DNA of 64,000 nt from assembly GCA_020072965.1 (NCBI GenBank), contig JAIQFY010000018.1, positions 1 through 64,000 of the forward strand, given 5' to 3'. The position numbers were made by a program, and so were the translations under genes. The notes below the pieces were generated by a model. That model was not told the DNA's origin. It saw only the letters and a list, made by a program, of their open reading frames with translations, and did no database searches. Shown here one piece after another: positions 39,093 to 49,587 of the stretch (position 1 is the first letter of the stretch; each line of letters begins with the position of its first letter). The stretch comes from Terriglobia bacterium. Lineage in GTDB: Bacteria; Acidobacteriota; Terriglobia; JAIQFV01.

Positions 39093-39150
39093 GTCAGGTG
39101 CCAGAGGACAGTTGTCAGTTCTCAGTTGCCAGTGGTCAGTTGTCAGAGGA
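39093..39150. repeat. Low-complexity CAGTTGTCAGT-type degenerate repeat
   Basis: TCAGGTGCCAGAGGACAGTTGTCAGTTCTCAGTTGCCAGTGGTCAGTTGTCAG; further CTTTGAACTTTGAACTT near 39232-39250. Confidence 0.7.
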
Positions 39151-39254
39151 AAGACATTGAAGCCGGAGGCCAGAGGTAAGAAACCCGAGGTCGGAGGTCG
39201 GAAATGAAAAGGGTGGAATTGGAGACCTTGGAACTTTGAACTTTGAACTTCCCC

Positions 39255-40019
39255 TCACAATTCCTTCCTCCATGCTTCGGTTTCGGCAAGGTATTCACGC
39301 CGGGCTTTATGGGCGGCGAGGGCGGCGAAGAGCGTCTCCCGGGCTGGCCGCTCAATTCCCATGTGGGAAAGGCCGCGCACGAAGATCCGAGCCGAGGAGT
39401 GCAAGTCGGACGCTTGGAAAAACTTTTGCCATTCGGAATAGGAATAGGCAGCGCGAACGCGGGCATGAAAGGCCGCTCGCATCCATCCCGGGTATTTCCT
39501 TCCAAACCATCGGCTATGCCACCACAAAGAAAACCTGGACGGTCGCCGGAGATCGCGCACCAGCAGCGCTCCATCCCTCTTCACGACGCGCGCTATTTCG
39601 TTGAGGAGGGCCAGGGGATCTTCCACCTGATGCAGAATTCCAAGGCAGAGGACCCCATCAAAGTATTCGGACTTGAATTTTGTGCGACGCAGGTCAGTGG
39701 CCTGAAAGAAGACACGTCCCTGAAGCCCTTCGCGCTCAGCCGCCTCGGTCGCGGACGCAATCTTCTCTGCAGAGCGATCGATGCTGAGAACTGTCACTTC
39801 CGGACACCGTCCTGCCAACTCGAGGGCGATGGCTCCGTCCCCGACCCCGATATTGAGCAGCACGCCCTGGTGCATTCCCAGCTGGATCGCGTGCTCGACG
39901 CACGCGGCTTCGCGTGGGGAGCGAGATTCACCTCCCACCCGGTCCGTCAAGACCGTGGCCTCACCCGCCGCAGTCCCGACCTCAGGCAGCGGGACCCGCT
40001 TAGACTCCAGCCAAGACAT
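39255..40019 (-). CDS. Class I SAM-dependent methyltransferase
   Basis: VLLNIGVGDGAIALELAGRCPEVTVLSIDRS (motif I), FDGVLCLGILHQVEDPLALLNEIARVVKRDGALLVRDLRRP. Confidence 0.88.
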   Translation of the reverse strand: MSWLESKRVPLPEVGTAAGEATVLTDRVGGESRSPREAACVEHAIQLGMHQGVLLNIGVGDGAIALELAGRCPEVTVLSIDRSAEKIASATEAAEREGLQGRVFFQATDLRRTKFKSEYFDGVLCLGILHQVEDPLALLNEIARVVKRDGALLVRDLRRPSRFSLWWHSRWFGRKYPGWMRAAFHARVRAAYSYSEWQKFFQASDLHSSARIFVRGLSHMGIERPARETLFAALAAHKARREYLAETEAWRKEL

Positions 40020-40121
40020 GCTTGGATTCTAGTTCATTGCAGACAAAAACTGAAGGAGGCTTGCGCCCGAGAGGTTCCAATAGGGCGCGTTGACGACCGT
40101 GCTTCGGCAAGCTAGAATCAT

Positions 40122-40880
40122 GTGATGATCTCAGTCAGGACTCCAGTTGACTTTTCCCAGGCCCGTCTTCTCATATTTGACCTGGATGGCACTCTGATTG
40201 ATTCCAGGGAGGACCTCGCAAACACCGCCAACCACATGCGGGTGGCGCTGGGCCTGCTTCCTCTGGATCACGGGACCATTTTTTCCTATGTCGGCGACGG
40301 AGCGCGGTTGCTGGTCCAGCGGCTGCTGGATCACTCCACTGACGATGCCGTGGTCGACCGCGGATTGCAGATCTTCCTCAACTTCTATCGGGATCACATG
40401 CTCGAGCACACGGTACTTTATCCCGGAGTCTTGGAAGGACTCGAAGGATTATCCCTCTCCTCAGACGGGGCAAGACGCACCTTCGTGGTGCTCTCCAATA
40501 AACCCGTCCGGTCTTCCCGAATGATTCTTGAAGGGCTGGGGGTGTCTGATTTCTTCCGGTATATTTACGGAGGCAACAGCTTTGAACTGAAAAAGCCCGA
40601 CCCGATGGGAATCCATACCATCCTGGATGAGACCGGCCTTCCTGCCCGGGCCGCGCTGATGGTGGGAGATTCGGATGTAGACGTTCTGACGGGACGAAAC
40701 GCCGGGGTCGCGACGTGTGGCGTGACCTACGGCCTCGGTTCCGAGAAGATGATGCAGACGCCACCTGACGTTTACGTTGACGACCTGCGTGAACTTGCCG
40801 CATTGCTGAACGGGCAGACCCTGCCCGCGGATGAGCACCGTGCCGGCACGCACACCCCAACCACGAATCTCGGTTTCTGA
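40122..40880 (+). CDS. gph: HAD-family hydrolase, phosphoglycolate phosphatase-like
   Basis: LLIFDLDGTLIDSREDLANTANHM, VVLSNKP, MVGDSDVDVLTGRNAGVATCGVTYG. Confidence 0.88.
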   Translation: MMISVRTPVDFSQARLLIFDLDGTLIDSREDLANTANHMRVALGLLPLDHGTIFSYVGDGARLLVQRLLDHSTDDAVVDRGLQIFLNFYRDHMLEHTVLYPGVLEGLEGLSLSSDGARRTFVVLSNKPVRSSRMILEGLGVSDFFRYIYGGNSFELKKPDPMGIHTILDETGLPARAALMVGDSDVDVLTGRNAGVATCGVTYGLGSEKMMQTPPDVYVDDLRELAALLNGQTLPADEHRAGTHTPTTNLGF

Positions 40881-40899
40881 TTCGAGAAAAGGCTCTCTC

Positions 40900-41166
40900 A
40901 TGGAAGAACGCGATTTCTTCACCGAAAAGGACGAAGTCAAGCAGGCCCAGTTGAATTGTCCTTCATGCCATACGATGGAAACCTATGACATCCGCTGGAG
41001 GCGGCGCACCAAAAAGAAATCGCTTCCTCCTCATGCCAGCGAAGAAGACCGGATGCGGTTCGCCAAGGCGCGCGACTATCTCGTTCGAGTGGACGACGTC
41101 CTTTCCTGCAAACGGTGCCGAAAGCGCCTCGAGATCACGAGCCTTCAGTCCGTGATCCTGCTGTAG
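40900..41166 (+). CDS. Small zinc-ribbon hypothetical protein
   Basis: MEERDFFTEKDEVKQAQLNCPSCHTMETYDIRWRRRTKKK...LSCKRCRKRLEITSLQSVILL; two CxxC pairs. Confidence 0.72.
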   Translation: MEERDFFTEKDEVKQAQLNCPSCHTMETYDIRWRRRTKKKSLPPHASEEDRMRFAKARDYLVRVDDVLSCKRCRKRLEITSLQSVILL

Positions 41167-41224
41167 TAACGACTTCAGTCGTTACCCGCAGGTTGGACAC
41201 AGGTGTAACGACCAAGGTCGTGAC
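41166..41224. repeat. Paired hairpins sharing a GTAACGAC stem
   Basis: GTAACGACT-TC-AGTCGTTAC (41166-41185) and GTAACGACC-AA-GGTCGTGAC (41205-41224). Confidence 0.8.
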
Positions 41225-41236
41225 TACCCCCACCTT

Positions 41237-42742
41237 CTATTGATGGAATGTCAGGGTAGAGATTCGCTCGAGACGCGTGGCCGTCCGTTCTCTCCCCAGT
41301 TGGACCATGATGTGGAAAAGCGGCGGCCCCACGGCCCGGCCGGTCAGCAGCACCCTGGCGGCGTTGATGAGCAATCCGGCCTTCACCTGCTTTTCTTCTG
41401 CCAGCGCCCGCAATGCCTGTTCGCTGCTTTCCAACGAGAAGACATCATGCGCCTTGAGCCGGGACGCCAGCAGTGGCATTAATTCCTTCAAGGCGGGGTC
41501 CTTCAGGTTCTTCTTGGCCGCGGCCTCATCAATCTCGTACACATCCGTGAAGAATGCCTGTCCGCTCTCCGCAAAATCATTGATCGAATGCATGCGAGAC
41601 TTCAACATGTCGATCGTGGCGAAGAAATATTCCCTTTCCGCCTCATTGAACTCGTCGCGCCAAAGGTGTTTGGATTCGAGTGCCTTCTGAACCATGGGCG
41701 CCAGCCGTTCGGCCGTGGACGCCCCGATGTATTGCCGGTTCAGCCAATCCAGTTTCTGGATATCGAACACGGCATTGGATTGGTTGATCTTGTCGAGCGA
41801 AAAACGCTCGATTAATTCATCGGTCGACATGATCTCGGTGTTGTCCCCGGGCGACCACCCCAAGAGCGCCAGGAAATTGCGAAACGCTTCCGGAAGATAT
41901 CCCATGTCGCGATAGGCGGTCACCGAGGTGGTCCCGTGACGCTTGCTCAGCTTTGCTTTGTCCGGGCCCAGGATCAGCGGCAGGTGCGCAAATTCGGGAA
42001 TCTCGGCGCCGAAGGCCCGGTAGAGGAGGATTTGCTTGGGCGTGTTCGAGACGTGGTCGGCCCCGCGGACCACGTGTGTGATGCGCATCTCCATGTCGTC
42101 GACTACCACCGAGAGATGGTAGGTGGGATGATTCTTTGAGTTCAGTAACACAAAATCTTCAATCTGCTCATGGGCCACTTCGATCTTTCCAAAGACGTGG
42201 TCCGAGATCTCGACCGTACCGGATTCCGGAACTTTGAAGCGCACGGCCCGGGGAAGCCCTCTCCCCTCATTCACTTCGATCTGCGCTGAAGTCAGCCGGC
42301 GGCAAGTCCCTTCATACTTGTAGTTTCTTTTTTCTTTCATCGCGAGGTCGCGGCGCTCTTTCAAACTCTCAGGGGTACAATAGCAGTAATAAGCATGTCC
42401 GCTTTCGAGAAGCTCTCGTGCCGCCTTCCGGTAGTGTTCCGTGCGCTCGGACTGAAAGAAGGGTCCCTCATCCCAATCGAGCCCCAGCCAGCGCATGCCC
42501 TCCAGGATCTCTTCCACCATCTCCGGCGAGCTTCGTTCAACATCCGTATCCTCGATGCGCAGGATGAACTTTCCTCCATAGTGCCGCGCAAACAGCCAGT
42601 CGAACAGTGCTGTGCGCGCTCCCCCCACGTGCAAATAGCCTGTCGGGGACGGTGCGAATCGGACGCGAACTTCACCACTCTTCGCCGCATGTGAACTCAC
42701 AGGACTCACTCCCTCATGTCCGGGTGAAAACAAAAGCTCCAA
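41237..42742 (-). CDS. gltX: Glutamate--tRNA ligase
   Basis: VRVRFAPSPTGYLHVGGARTALFDWLFARHYGGKFILRIEDTD; KLSKRHG. Confidence 0.97.
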   Translation of the reverse strand: MELLFSPGHEGVSPVSSHAAKSGEVRVRFAPSPTGYLHVGGARTALFDWLFARHYGGKFILRIEDTDVERSSPEMVEEILEGMRWLGLDWDEGPFFQSERTEHYRKAARELLESGHAYYCYCTPESLKERRDLAMKEKRNYKYEGTCRRLTSAQIEVNEGRGLPRAVRFKVPESGTVEISDHVFGKIEVAHEQIEDFVLLNSKNHPTYHLSVVVDDMEMRITHVVRGADHVSNTPKQILLYRAFGAEIPEFAHLPLILGPDKAKLSKRHGTTSVTAYRDMGYLPEAFRNFLALLGWSPGDNTEIMSTDELIERFSLDKINQSNAVFDIQKLDWLNRQYIGASTAERLAPMVQKALESKHLWRDEFNEAEREYFFATIDMLKSRMHSINDFAESGQAFFTDVYEIDEAAAKKNLKDPALKELMPLLASRLKAHDVFSLESSEQALRALAEEKQVKAGLLINAARVLLTGRAVGPPLFHIMVQLGRERTATRLERISTLTFHQ

Positions 42743-42890
42743 ATTCTACTGGAACTTGCCATGGAAGGCAAAACGAAAGCAAAACTGCCACCGCAGAGGG
42801 GCGGGGTCGCGGAGATGTAAAAAGGCCGGGATAGGCGAACTCCTCAGAACCCTCAAGTTGTATCCGCTTACGATGTTTCCCTATTCTCCT

Positions 42891-45245
42891 TCAAAACGAA
42901 AACAGGTAGGAAAGCTTGATAAAGATTTCTTTACCCCGATGTGTGGGGTCGTTGGGTGTGAATCGATCACTGTTGTATCCAATAAAGAGCGCCGAGCGCG
43001 CATTGAAGTCGTAGGCCAGCAGTGAGTTGATCGCAAGCCGTTTCTGGCCGAACGCGGATGGGAAGTCGGAAATAGGGGGGTCGAAGACAACGCGTTTGGG
43101 ATCAATCTCTGAGGAATATTGCGCCAGGAGACGCGCCCGCCACTTCCGGGTGAAATTTCCTGAAATATGCCAGATCAGGGAACTGCGGTTCTGAAAACGG
43201 GCGCCATCCAGAAAGCGCTCCTGGTATACATTGGTGCTCAGACTGGTACGGAATCGATCGCCGATCTTCCAATTGACTGTCACATACCAGTTCCGCGTTC
43301 TTCCTTGAAAGTTAAAGGGGAAGTTGACGAAGCGAACTCGATTTTCGAGCTCAAAATTAAAGGAGAATTGACGATTCTCGTTTGAGGAGACCTGCACGAC
43401 ATACTTGGGATTGACATAGATGCGCGTTGAGCCGTCCGGCAGGGGAAGATGGTTCGGGGTAAATTTATTGAACCGAACCCTGTCGTAGGACCAATCGAGC
43501 CCCGCACTCCAAAAGTTCTTGAACTGGGCGCTGATACTGAAGTCCGCACCGGAATCATCCACGCGTCCATCCTGCAGATGGGTAAAATCGTAGTTGGGCT
43601 CGATGAAGAGCTGCCGGATACCGAAGCGATTGATGAACGGTTTGTACACGATTGAAGCCGAACCGCCCCAGCGGTTCGTCTCAGGCTCAAATCCAATTTG
43701 TTCGACGTCGAATTTCTCTCCCAGCGATTTCAGGTGCAGATGATATTCCCATTGATTGGAGTTGTAGGCGAATTGGGAGTCCGCGCCGATCCGTTTGCCC
43801 AGGGCGCCGTGAAATTGGGGGGAGGAACTCACCGCGAGTTGTGAGCTCCAGGTGATGTGGTCTCCGAATAAGAAATTGGCATCGATTCCGGCGGCACGTT
43901 CGGTGAAAGAAGTGGTGGTGTTCTGCTGGTCACGATTGACTGTGATAAATCCAATGGACGATTTCTTGAGGATATCCCGGGCCACACGCAAAACAAAGAA
44001 ATTGGCCGCGGGGGCATCGAAGTTGTTGGGAGAGGCTGGATTTGAGGGGTTGGTGTTTTCGGGGTCGAAGAAAGTCCGCTCCACCGTCCGGGCGTCAAGA
44101 AAACCGATCTTGTAGGCCCCTATTTTCCCGGTGATTTTAGCTCCGGCCAGGATTCTTTGGGGTTCGCCATCGGGCAGAACAGCGCCAACACGCCGCGTAA
44201 AGAACAGGTTGAGCGGAGTCTTGAAGTTGTCCATCCCCTCATTGAAGAACTGCCGTTTTTCCGGGAAGAACAATTCGAACCGCGAGACGGTGAGGTTGAA
44301 CTCATCGGCTTCCGCCTGCGAGAAATCGGGATTCACCGTGGCATCCAGCACCAAGTTTGAAGTCAACCCATATTTCACATCGAGCCCCGCACTGCCCAAC
44401 TTGGCATAGTGTCCGTCCGCCCGTCCGAAGTTGGTGAAGCGGGAGGTGATCGAGGGGAGTATGTCCACGGCATGTCCCGGCTCAATATCGTGCAAGCCTT
44501 CCAGCACACCTGACTTGGAAGGGCGCATCGCCTCATCGAACCGGGCCACGAAGACCCAGCGGGAATCCTCGTTTTTCCGCACGATGGGGCGCCCAAGATT
44601 GATGCCCCATTCCTGGACCGAGGTCCGGGGAAATCGCAGAATCTTAAAGGGAATGGCAACTTCCGCAGTCCACCCTTGATCGTCAATCGTGGTCGCATCG
44701 TCCCACACCGCATTCCACGTCGAATCGTACATTTCGAAACCCTTCAAGCCGCTTTGTTCAAGGACGGTGGCGTCGTATTGCACGCCGCGCGCGTTGATGC
44801 TGAAAAAATACCCGCTCCTGAGATCATGAAACGTGTCGAGGAGAATATCGACGCTGTCGGAATTCGTGCGTGCATCATGGGCATCGAAGCGGGCGACAAT
44901 CTTGCTGGGCTCGCGATCAAAGCAACGGAAGCCGAAATAGATCTTCTTGTCATCGTAGAAGATCCGGACTTCGGTTCGTTCACTCGCGGGCTTCCCCTCC
45001 TCCGGCTCGGTCTGAGTAAAGGAGGTAATCGGGGTAATCTTCTGCCACACCGGCTCGTCGAGCCGGCCGTCAATCACCACTTTTTCATTCAGCTTTTCGA
45101 TATGGATGATCGGGACCGTAGCTCGAGTTTCCCTGAGATTTTGCGGTTGAGCCCTAAACTGAGAGGGAAAGCAAACTGTACCCCAGAGGAGCAGCAAGGC
45201 ACCGGACTTCGTCATCTTCGGATGTAAGGCGATCGCGTTCAGCAT
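42891..45245 (-). CDS. DUF5916/CBM9-like outer-membrane-associated protein
   Basis: IHIEKLNEKVVIDGRLDEPVWQKITPITSFTQTEP...VRIFYDDKKIYFGFRCFD..., then beta-strand-rich C-terminus ending FIKLSYLFSF. Confidence 0.9.
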   Translation of the reverse strand: MLNAIALHPKMTKSGALLLLWGTVCFPSQFRAQPQNLRETRATVPIIHIEKLNEKVVIDGRLDEPVWQKITPITSFTQTEPEEGKPASERTEVRIFYDDKKIYFGFRCFDREPSKIVARFDAHDARTNSDSVDILLDTFHDLRSGYFFSINARGVQYDATVLEQSGLKGFEMYDSTWNAVWDDATTIDDQGWTAEVAIPFKILRFPRTSVQEWGINLGRPIVRKNEDSRWVFVARFDEAMRPSKSGVLEGLHDIEPGHAVDILPSITSRFTNFGRADGHYAKLGSAGLDVKYGLTSNLVLDATVNPDFSQAEADEFNLTVSRFELFFPEKRQFFNEGMDNFKTPLNLFFTRRVGAVLPDGEPQRILAGAKITGKIGAYKIGFLDARTVERTFFDPENTNPSNPASPNNFDAPAANFFVLRVARDILKKSSIGFITVNRDQQNTTTSFTERAAGIDANFLFGDHITWSSQLAVSSSPQFHGALGKRIGADSQFAYNSNQWEYHLHLKSLGEKFDVEQIGFEPETNRWGGSASIVYKPFINRFGIRQLFIEPNYDFTHLQDGRVDDSGADFSISAQFKNFWSAGLDWSYDRVRFNKFTPNHLPLPDGSTRIYVNPKYVVQVSSNENRQFSFNFELENRVRFVNFPFNFQGRTRNWYVTVNWKIGDRFRTSLSTNVYQERFLDGARFQNRSSLIWHISGNFTRKWRARLLAQYSSEIDPKRVVFDPPISDFPSAFGQKRLAINSLLAYDFNARSALFIGYNSDRFTPNDPTHRGKEIFIKLSYLFSF

Positions 45246-45577
45246 GGATAAAGTGGTTTGGGTTCCGTTCCTTGATGCTGGAAAGGGATGGCAATCGAAC
45301 CTGAGCCGGCGCCATCAGGCAGAGGTGTGAAGATCGCTCGAGGAAACCGGAGACAAGGATTGGCGCGTGACGATGATTTAATTCAGCGAGAACCTGGGTG
45401 GACAACCCGCAGGCGGAATCAAACTCTTCCTGCGGTCTGCCTCGTGCATGTACCAACCACAAGACAAGATCGTCAAGCAGGAAGAGCCCCGAAGACGGCC
45501 CATTTTACCTAAGAAGTTGCGTTCTGAAAACACCGGGGAGACTTTTTCACCTGCCCCGCTTCAGGGGTTCATGGTCT

Positions 45578-48500
45578 CTAAAAATCGATGACGATTGTCC
45601 CATCGAAGCCGCACGTGTCCACGTTGAACCAGACCACCTTGCGCTCCTCTTTGCCGGCAATCGTTGCCTCCACCTTGAGCTGGTAGACGCCCGGCACCAA
45701 CTGCGTCGGGTTGGAAATCGCCCCCCACTCGCGGTGGAACTGGAATGATGCGCACGCCGTGCCCGGCGTCGCTGTCACCGTCTGGAGGGCTACGTTCCTT
45801 GTCTCGTCAATCTCATTGGCAAATCCAAACGCGCCCCCGAATCGCTTCAGTTCAATCTCGTGGACCTGAGTCATGGGCACGCCTCCCTGAGTTACCAGGA
45901 CACGGGCGCCCGTCCGGACGCCTTCACCGCAAAGATCGCGCGTCTGGGTGCTCGTCGCGCCGGTGGCCGGGTTGGAGACAAAGGTGACGGTGATGTTGGC
46001 AGTACGTTCCCGTGCCAAGGCGGTGGGCGCAAAGACCGCTTTCAAGTCGCCCGAGCCGGCCACATGTCCGGGCTCGAGCGTGATGGGAAAGGCCTGAATT
46101 CCGGACAGCGAGAAGTCGCCTGCGTTCGTCCCCCCAATGGCAATGTTGGTGATCGTAAGATTACAGGTCCCGGTGTTCGATATGACAACCGGCTTGGAGG
46201 ATTGACACGTTCCCAGGCTCTGAATGACCGTAGGCAGGAACCGCAGATTCGGCGTGAGGCCCAGTGCGCCCGCTCCTCCCTGCCCCGTGGCTTGCACGGT
46301 GACGGAGGAAGTCGACGGGTCATCGCTTGGAACTGTCAGCGTGGCGGTTTGAGGTCCGACACCCGTCGGGGTGAAGGTCACCTCGAAGGGGAAGCAGAAA
46401 TCAGGGCTGATCGCGACCGGATACCCCCCGGACGGCGTCGTGGCCGCAAACTGAGGATTTGATGCGGTAATGGGATTCACGGACAAGTTGGCATTCCCCG
46501 TATTGCAGACCTTCAGCGTCGCATGCCCGACGCTCCCATCGCAGATGCTCCCGAAAGATGCGCCCGAAGGTACCTGGATCTGCGGGACGTCTCCCACAAG
46601 GAACTTGGCAAAGAAAACATCGATGGCGGCCGAGGGTGGAGTGATCTCAGGGGGGGATTTCGCGGAAGCGAAGGAGGTAAAGAATCGTCCTGCGGCGCAG
46701 GCACTACCGTTATAGTCTCCATACTTCGGAGAGCCCCCACCCGTGTTGCAGGTCTCTCCCGCCGGGCACACGGTCGAAGAGAAATCACATCGGGTATGCG
46801 ACCCTGGGCAATTGGGCTGCGTATTGTCACAACAGACGCCGGCAAGCTGCGGCTGGACAGAGCACGACTCAGAATCACCGGCGCTCCGTGGCGCCGAGCC
46901 CCACCCCGAGGCACACTGGGGATCGAGGACCTTCGATATCTTGAACTCGGGGCCCGCAACAAGGTTGCCAAGCGCGTCAAGGCGGGCCCTTCCCCCGAAG
47001 AATTCCGTCAAGTCGTTTGCCGCAGGAGTCGCGGCTCTTCGGTCGTACCACGACACGAAGGCTTCGCCGCCGGTCGATGCTACCCATGGCATGAACCGTC
47101 GTCCCGCGGCCGCGGTATTGATAGTTACCACTCGGCCTGCCAACCATGTCCGTCCGCCATCCAGCGAATCACGCACGAGGATGTTCTCGTTTCCGGCCGC
47201 CGTGTTGTTTGCGTAGGCCACGTAGACGTGGTTGGTGTTTGTGTCATCCACTGCCACCGTGTGGCTGGAGAGCACATTGCCGTCATTGCAGCGGTCCAAT
47301 CCCGCGACCGGGCAGGTGACATCACTGACGGCAGTCACAGTTACCGGAAAACCCAACTGCGGGGCGAGGCCGGCGCCGCACGAACTGAATTTATGCAGGC
47401 GGATGTTACCGCCCTGACGATAGATTACATAAACAAACCCATCCTGCCCGACGCCCACGCGCGGCACGAAGGCGCCGATCTCAACATCGAGAGGGGCAGT
47501 CCAGTTGGCCCCGCTGTCCTGGGAGCAGATGATGGAGGGGTCCTGGCCGGTGGAATTGAAATTTCGCCACACCGAGTAAACTTGGTCCCCTCCGCCAGGT
47601 GCGGCGTTGACGCGATCGGCAGCAATGTGCTCCTGGTCGGGAAAGCACGAATTGACGCCCGTATTGGGGCAGCTTAGTGCATTGGTCAGAAACGGGAAGG
47701 TCTGGCCACTATTGGTTGACCGGTCCATTCCCGTACACGTGGTGGTGGCCGTACAGCCCGTGTTGATCCCCGCCAGATAAAAATTGCCGCTTTGCCCCCA
47801 AGCAAGCGATGGGTCCCCATCGCCGAACCCTGCAGCCCCGTTAAAAGCAAACGTCTGACCGCCGTCGTTGGAGGTCCTGAATAAGCGTTGCCGGGCAACC
47901 ACGATATTTCGACCATTGGGCGAGGCAGCAATCTCTAGCTCGCCATTCCCTCCCTGAAACAGCCTCGTGAGCGGCGGATCCTGAAGCGGCCACTGCCGCG
48001 CAACGGTGGGAGTCTCATTTGCGGCGACCTGAGTCATCTCTCGCGGGACTGCTTCTGCCGCAATGCCGTTCGACGAGTTCGGGTTCTGCGGACCGGGGGA
48101 CGTGAGGAGTGCCGATCCGGGGGGCGCACTTGCGCCCCGACGGAGCTCTTCGAGTTCTTGCTCCGTGCGCTGGGGCGTCCCCTCGGATTTGAACTTGAGG
48201 GACTTCTCCATGGCTTCCACCTCGGCGATGAGGGTCGGGCTGGCGGCTGAAGGCAGGAACGCCTCGACGCGAACAAGAAGATTGCCGACCGCGACCGCCG
48301 TAGTGATTCGCAACACCATCTTGTCGGGGAACAAAGGGCCACCACTGGGCTGCTGGCGAGGTTCCGTGTGGCGTCGCTGGAGCCCCGGCCAGCCGCCGAT
48401 GTCCAGGAACGTCGGCTTGGAGCTGTTTTCCGTCGCGATGTCCCGGAGCTCCCGAAGCGCTTCGGCATGGTCCGTTCGGGCCACAGAGGTGATCTGGACC

Positions 48501-48781
48501 CGTGCGGTCGGCCGGCCACGGGCATGCTCGCTGACCGGCACATTCACCAGTTCGTCCACGTTCGCATATCGCTTGAGCGGACTTGACCAGCCGGCCGGGT
48601 AGCGCATGGTGATACCCTGCGCTTTGATTTCCAATTGATTCGGGAGCGCAGGCTGGGCGAGGCCGTGAGATGCCCCGCCCGCCAGCAAGAATCCCGCCAG
48701 GGCCGCACGCCCTAGAGCCGGAATCGTGGATTGCACCGCAAGTGCCTGCCAGAGGGCACCAAATCTTTGAAGCGTTGCCAT
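45578..48781 (-). CDS. Large secreted protein with sialidase/BNR-like repeats and choice-of-anchor-D-like Ig modules
   Basis: Signal peptide; FRTSNDGGQTFAF / STNSGQTFPF / DSGANWTAPLD repeats; VCNTGNANLSVNPITASNPQFAATTPSGGYPVAISPDFCFPFEVTFTPTGVGPQTATLTVPSDDPSTSSVTVQATG. Confidence 0.85.
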   Translation of the reverse strand: MATLQRFGALWQALAVQSTIPALGRAALAGFLLAGGASHGLAQPALPNQLEIKAQGITMRYPAGWSSPLKRYANVDELVNVPVSEHARGRPTARVQITSVARTDHAEALRELRDIATENSSKPTFLDIGGWPGLQRRHTEPRQQPSGGPLFPDKMVLRITTAVAVGNLLVRVEAFLPSAASPTLIAEVEAMEKSLKFKSEGTPQRTEQELEELRRGASAPPGSALLTSPGPQNPNSSNGIAAEAVPREMTQVAANETPTVARQWPLQDPPLTRLFQGGNGELEIAASPNGRNIVVARQRLFRTSNDGGQTFAFNGAAGFGDGDPSLAWGQSGNFYLAGINTGCTATTTCTGMDRSTNSGQTFPFLTNALSCPNTGVNSCFPDQEHIAADRVNAAPGGGDQVYSVWRNFNSTGQDPSIICSQDSGANWTAPLDVEIGAFVPRVGVGQDGFVYVIYRQGGNIRLHKFSSCGAGLAPQLGFPVTVTAVSDVTCPVAGLDRCNDGNVLSSHTVAVDDTNTNHVYVAYANNTAAGNENILVRDSLDGGRTWLAGRVVTINTAAAGRRFMPWVASTGGEAFVSWYDRRAATPAANDLTEFFGGRARLDALGNLVAGPEFKISKVLDPQCASGWGSAPRSAGDSESCSVQPQLAGVCCDNTQPNCPGSHTRCDFSSTVCPAGETCNTGGGSPKYGDYNGSACAAGRFFTSFASAKSPPEITPPSAAIDVFFAKFLVGDVPQIQVPSGASFGSICDGSVGHATLKVCNTGNANLSVNPITASNPQFAATTPSGGYPVAISPDFCFPFEVTFTPTGVGPQTATLTVPSDDPSTSSVTVQATGQGGAGALGLTPNLRFLPTVIQSLGTCQSSKPVVISNTGTCNLTITNIAIGGTNAGDFSLSGIQAFPITLEPGHVAGSGDLKAVFAPTALARERTANITVTFVSNPATGATSTQTRDLCGEGVRTGARVLVTQGGVPMTQVHEIELKRFGGAFGFANEIDETRNVALQTVTATPGTACASFQFHREWGAISNPTQLVPGVYQLKVEATIAGKEERKVVWFNVDTCGFDGTIVIDF

Positions 48782-49587
48782 TGCACACCTCCAGAACTAA
48801 TTGTTTTGCCTTGGTAATTACTCCATGGGAATTCTCATTTCGGACTCTCGGCAGCCGGCATTGGATCCGCAACACAGCCTGCCCCCTGGCGCGCCAGTTC
48901 GCTCATCGGCGGCTGAGTCTTCCTCCCCGGGCAGGCACCACTCAAATCCCTCCCGTGGGGCTGCTCAATCGCGGACGATTGTCTAAACTCCTGCATCCGC
49001 AGAAGCCGCCCGACAAGAGTTACCAGTGCTCCTTGGAGATCGCCGTCCAAATAGGCGATGAAGGAGAGCGGTTTGGGCAATTCTCATTGATTGCCCACTG
49101 GGTCGCGCCCTCGAAGTGCCTCCATCACGTATCGTCTCGCATCGATAGAGGCGTTCGAAACCATTGTAGGTCTCGAAAGTCAGATCCAGTTTGGTTATGC
49201 GAGTTAAGTAGTCTTCATGATGCCAAAAGTCAATATAATTTCGATTTTTCAGGTGTCTTCACAAGCTTCTGTGATATGTTTCACGATCACTCGTTCCATA
49301 AAGCCGCCCGCCTCCGGATCCGATGCGAGACCACGGCGAGACGTTGGACCTCGCGTGGCAGGGAAAAAGACGTTCTAGGGATGTTCTGTTGGAGGCTTGT
49401 CTAGATCCAGTGACAATGAGCGCAGACCGATGCGGTTGGCTTGGAGGGCGTGATCCGTCTACTTATAAGCTGATGAAGAGACGCGCAAGCCTCCTCTGGA
49501 ACACCGTGTTGTTGAGGGAATGGGACCCGGAGTGGCAAATCGGTCGCACCCGAGGGGGCCGGGGGCACACTTGAGTGTCACGGGAGT

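Noticed and set aside
46523-47677. 384-aa + strand ORF
   Set aside because: Lies wholly antisense to the 1067-aa secreted protein; composition typical of GC-rich shadow ORFs.
48015-48875. 286-aa - strand ORF
   Set aside because: Overlaps the 5' part of 45578..48781 in another frame; that gene has a signal peptide and SD.
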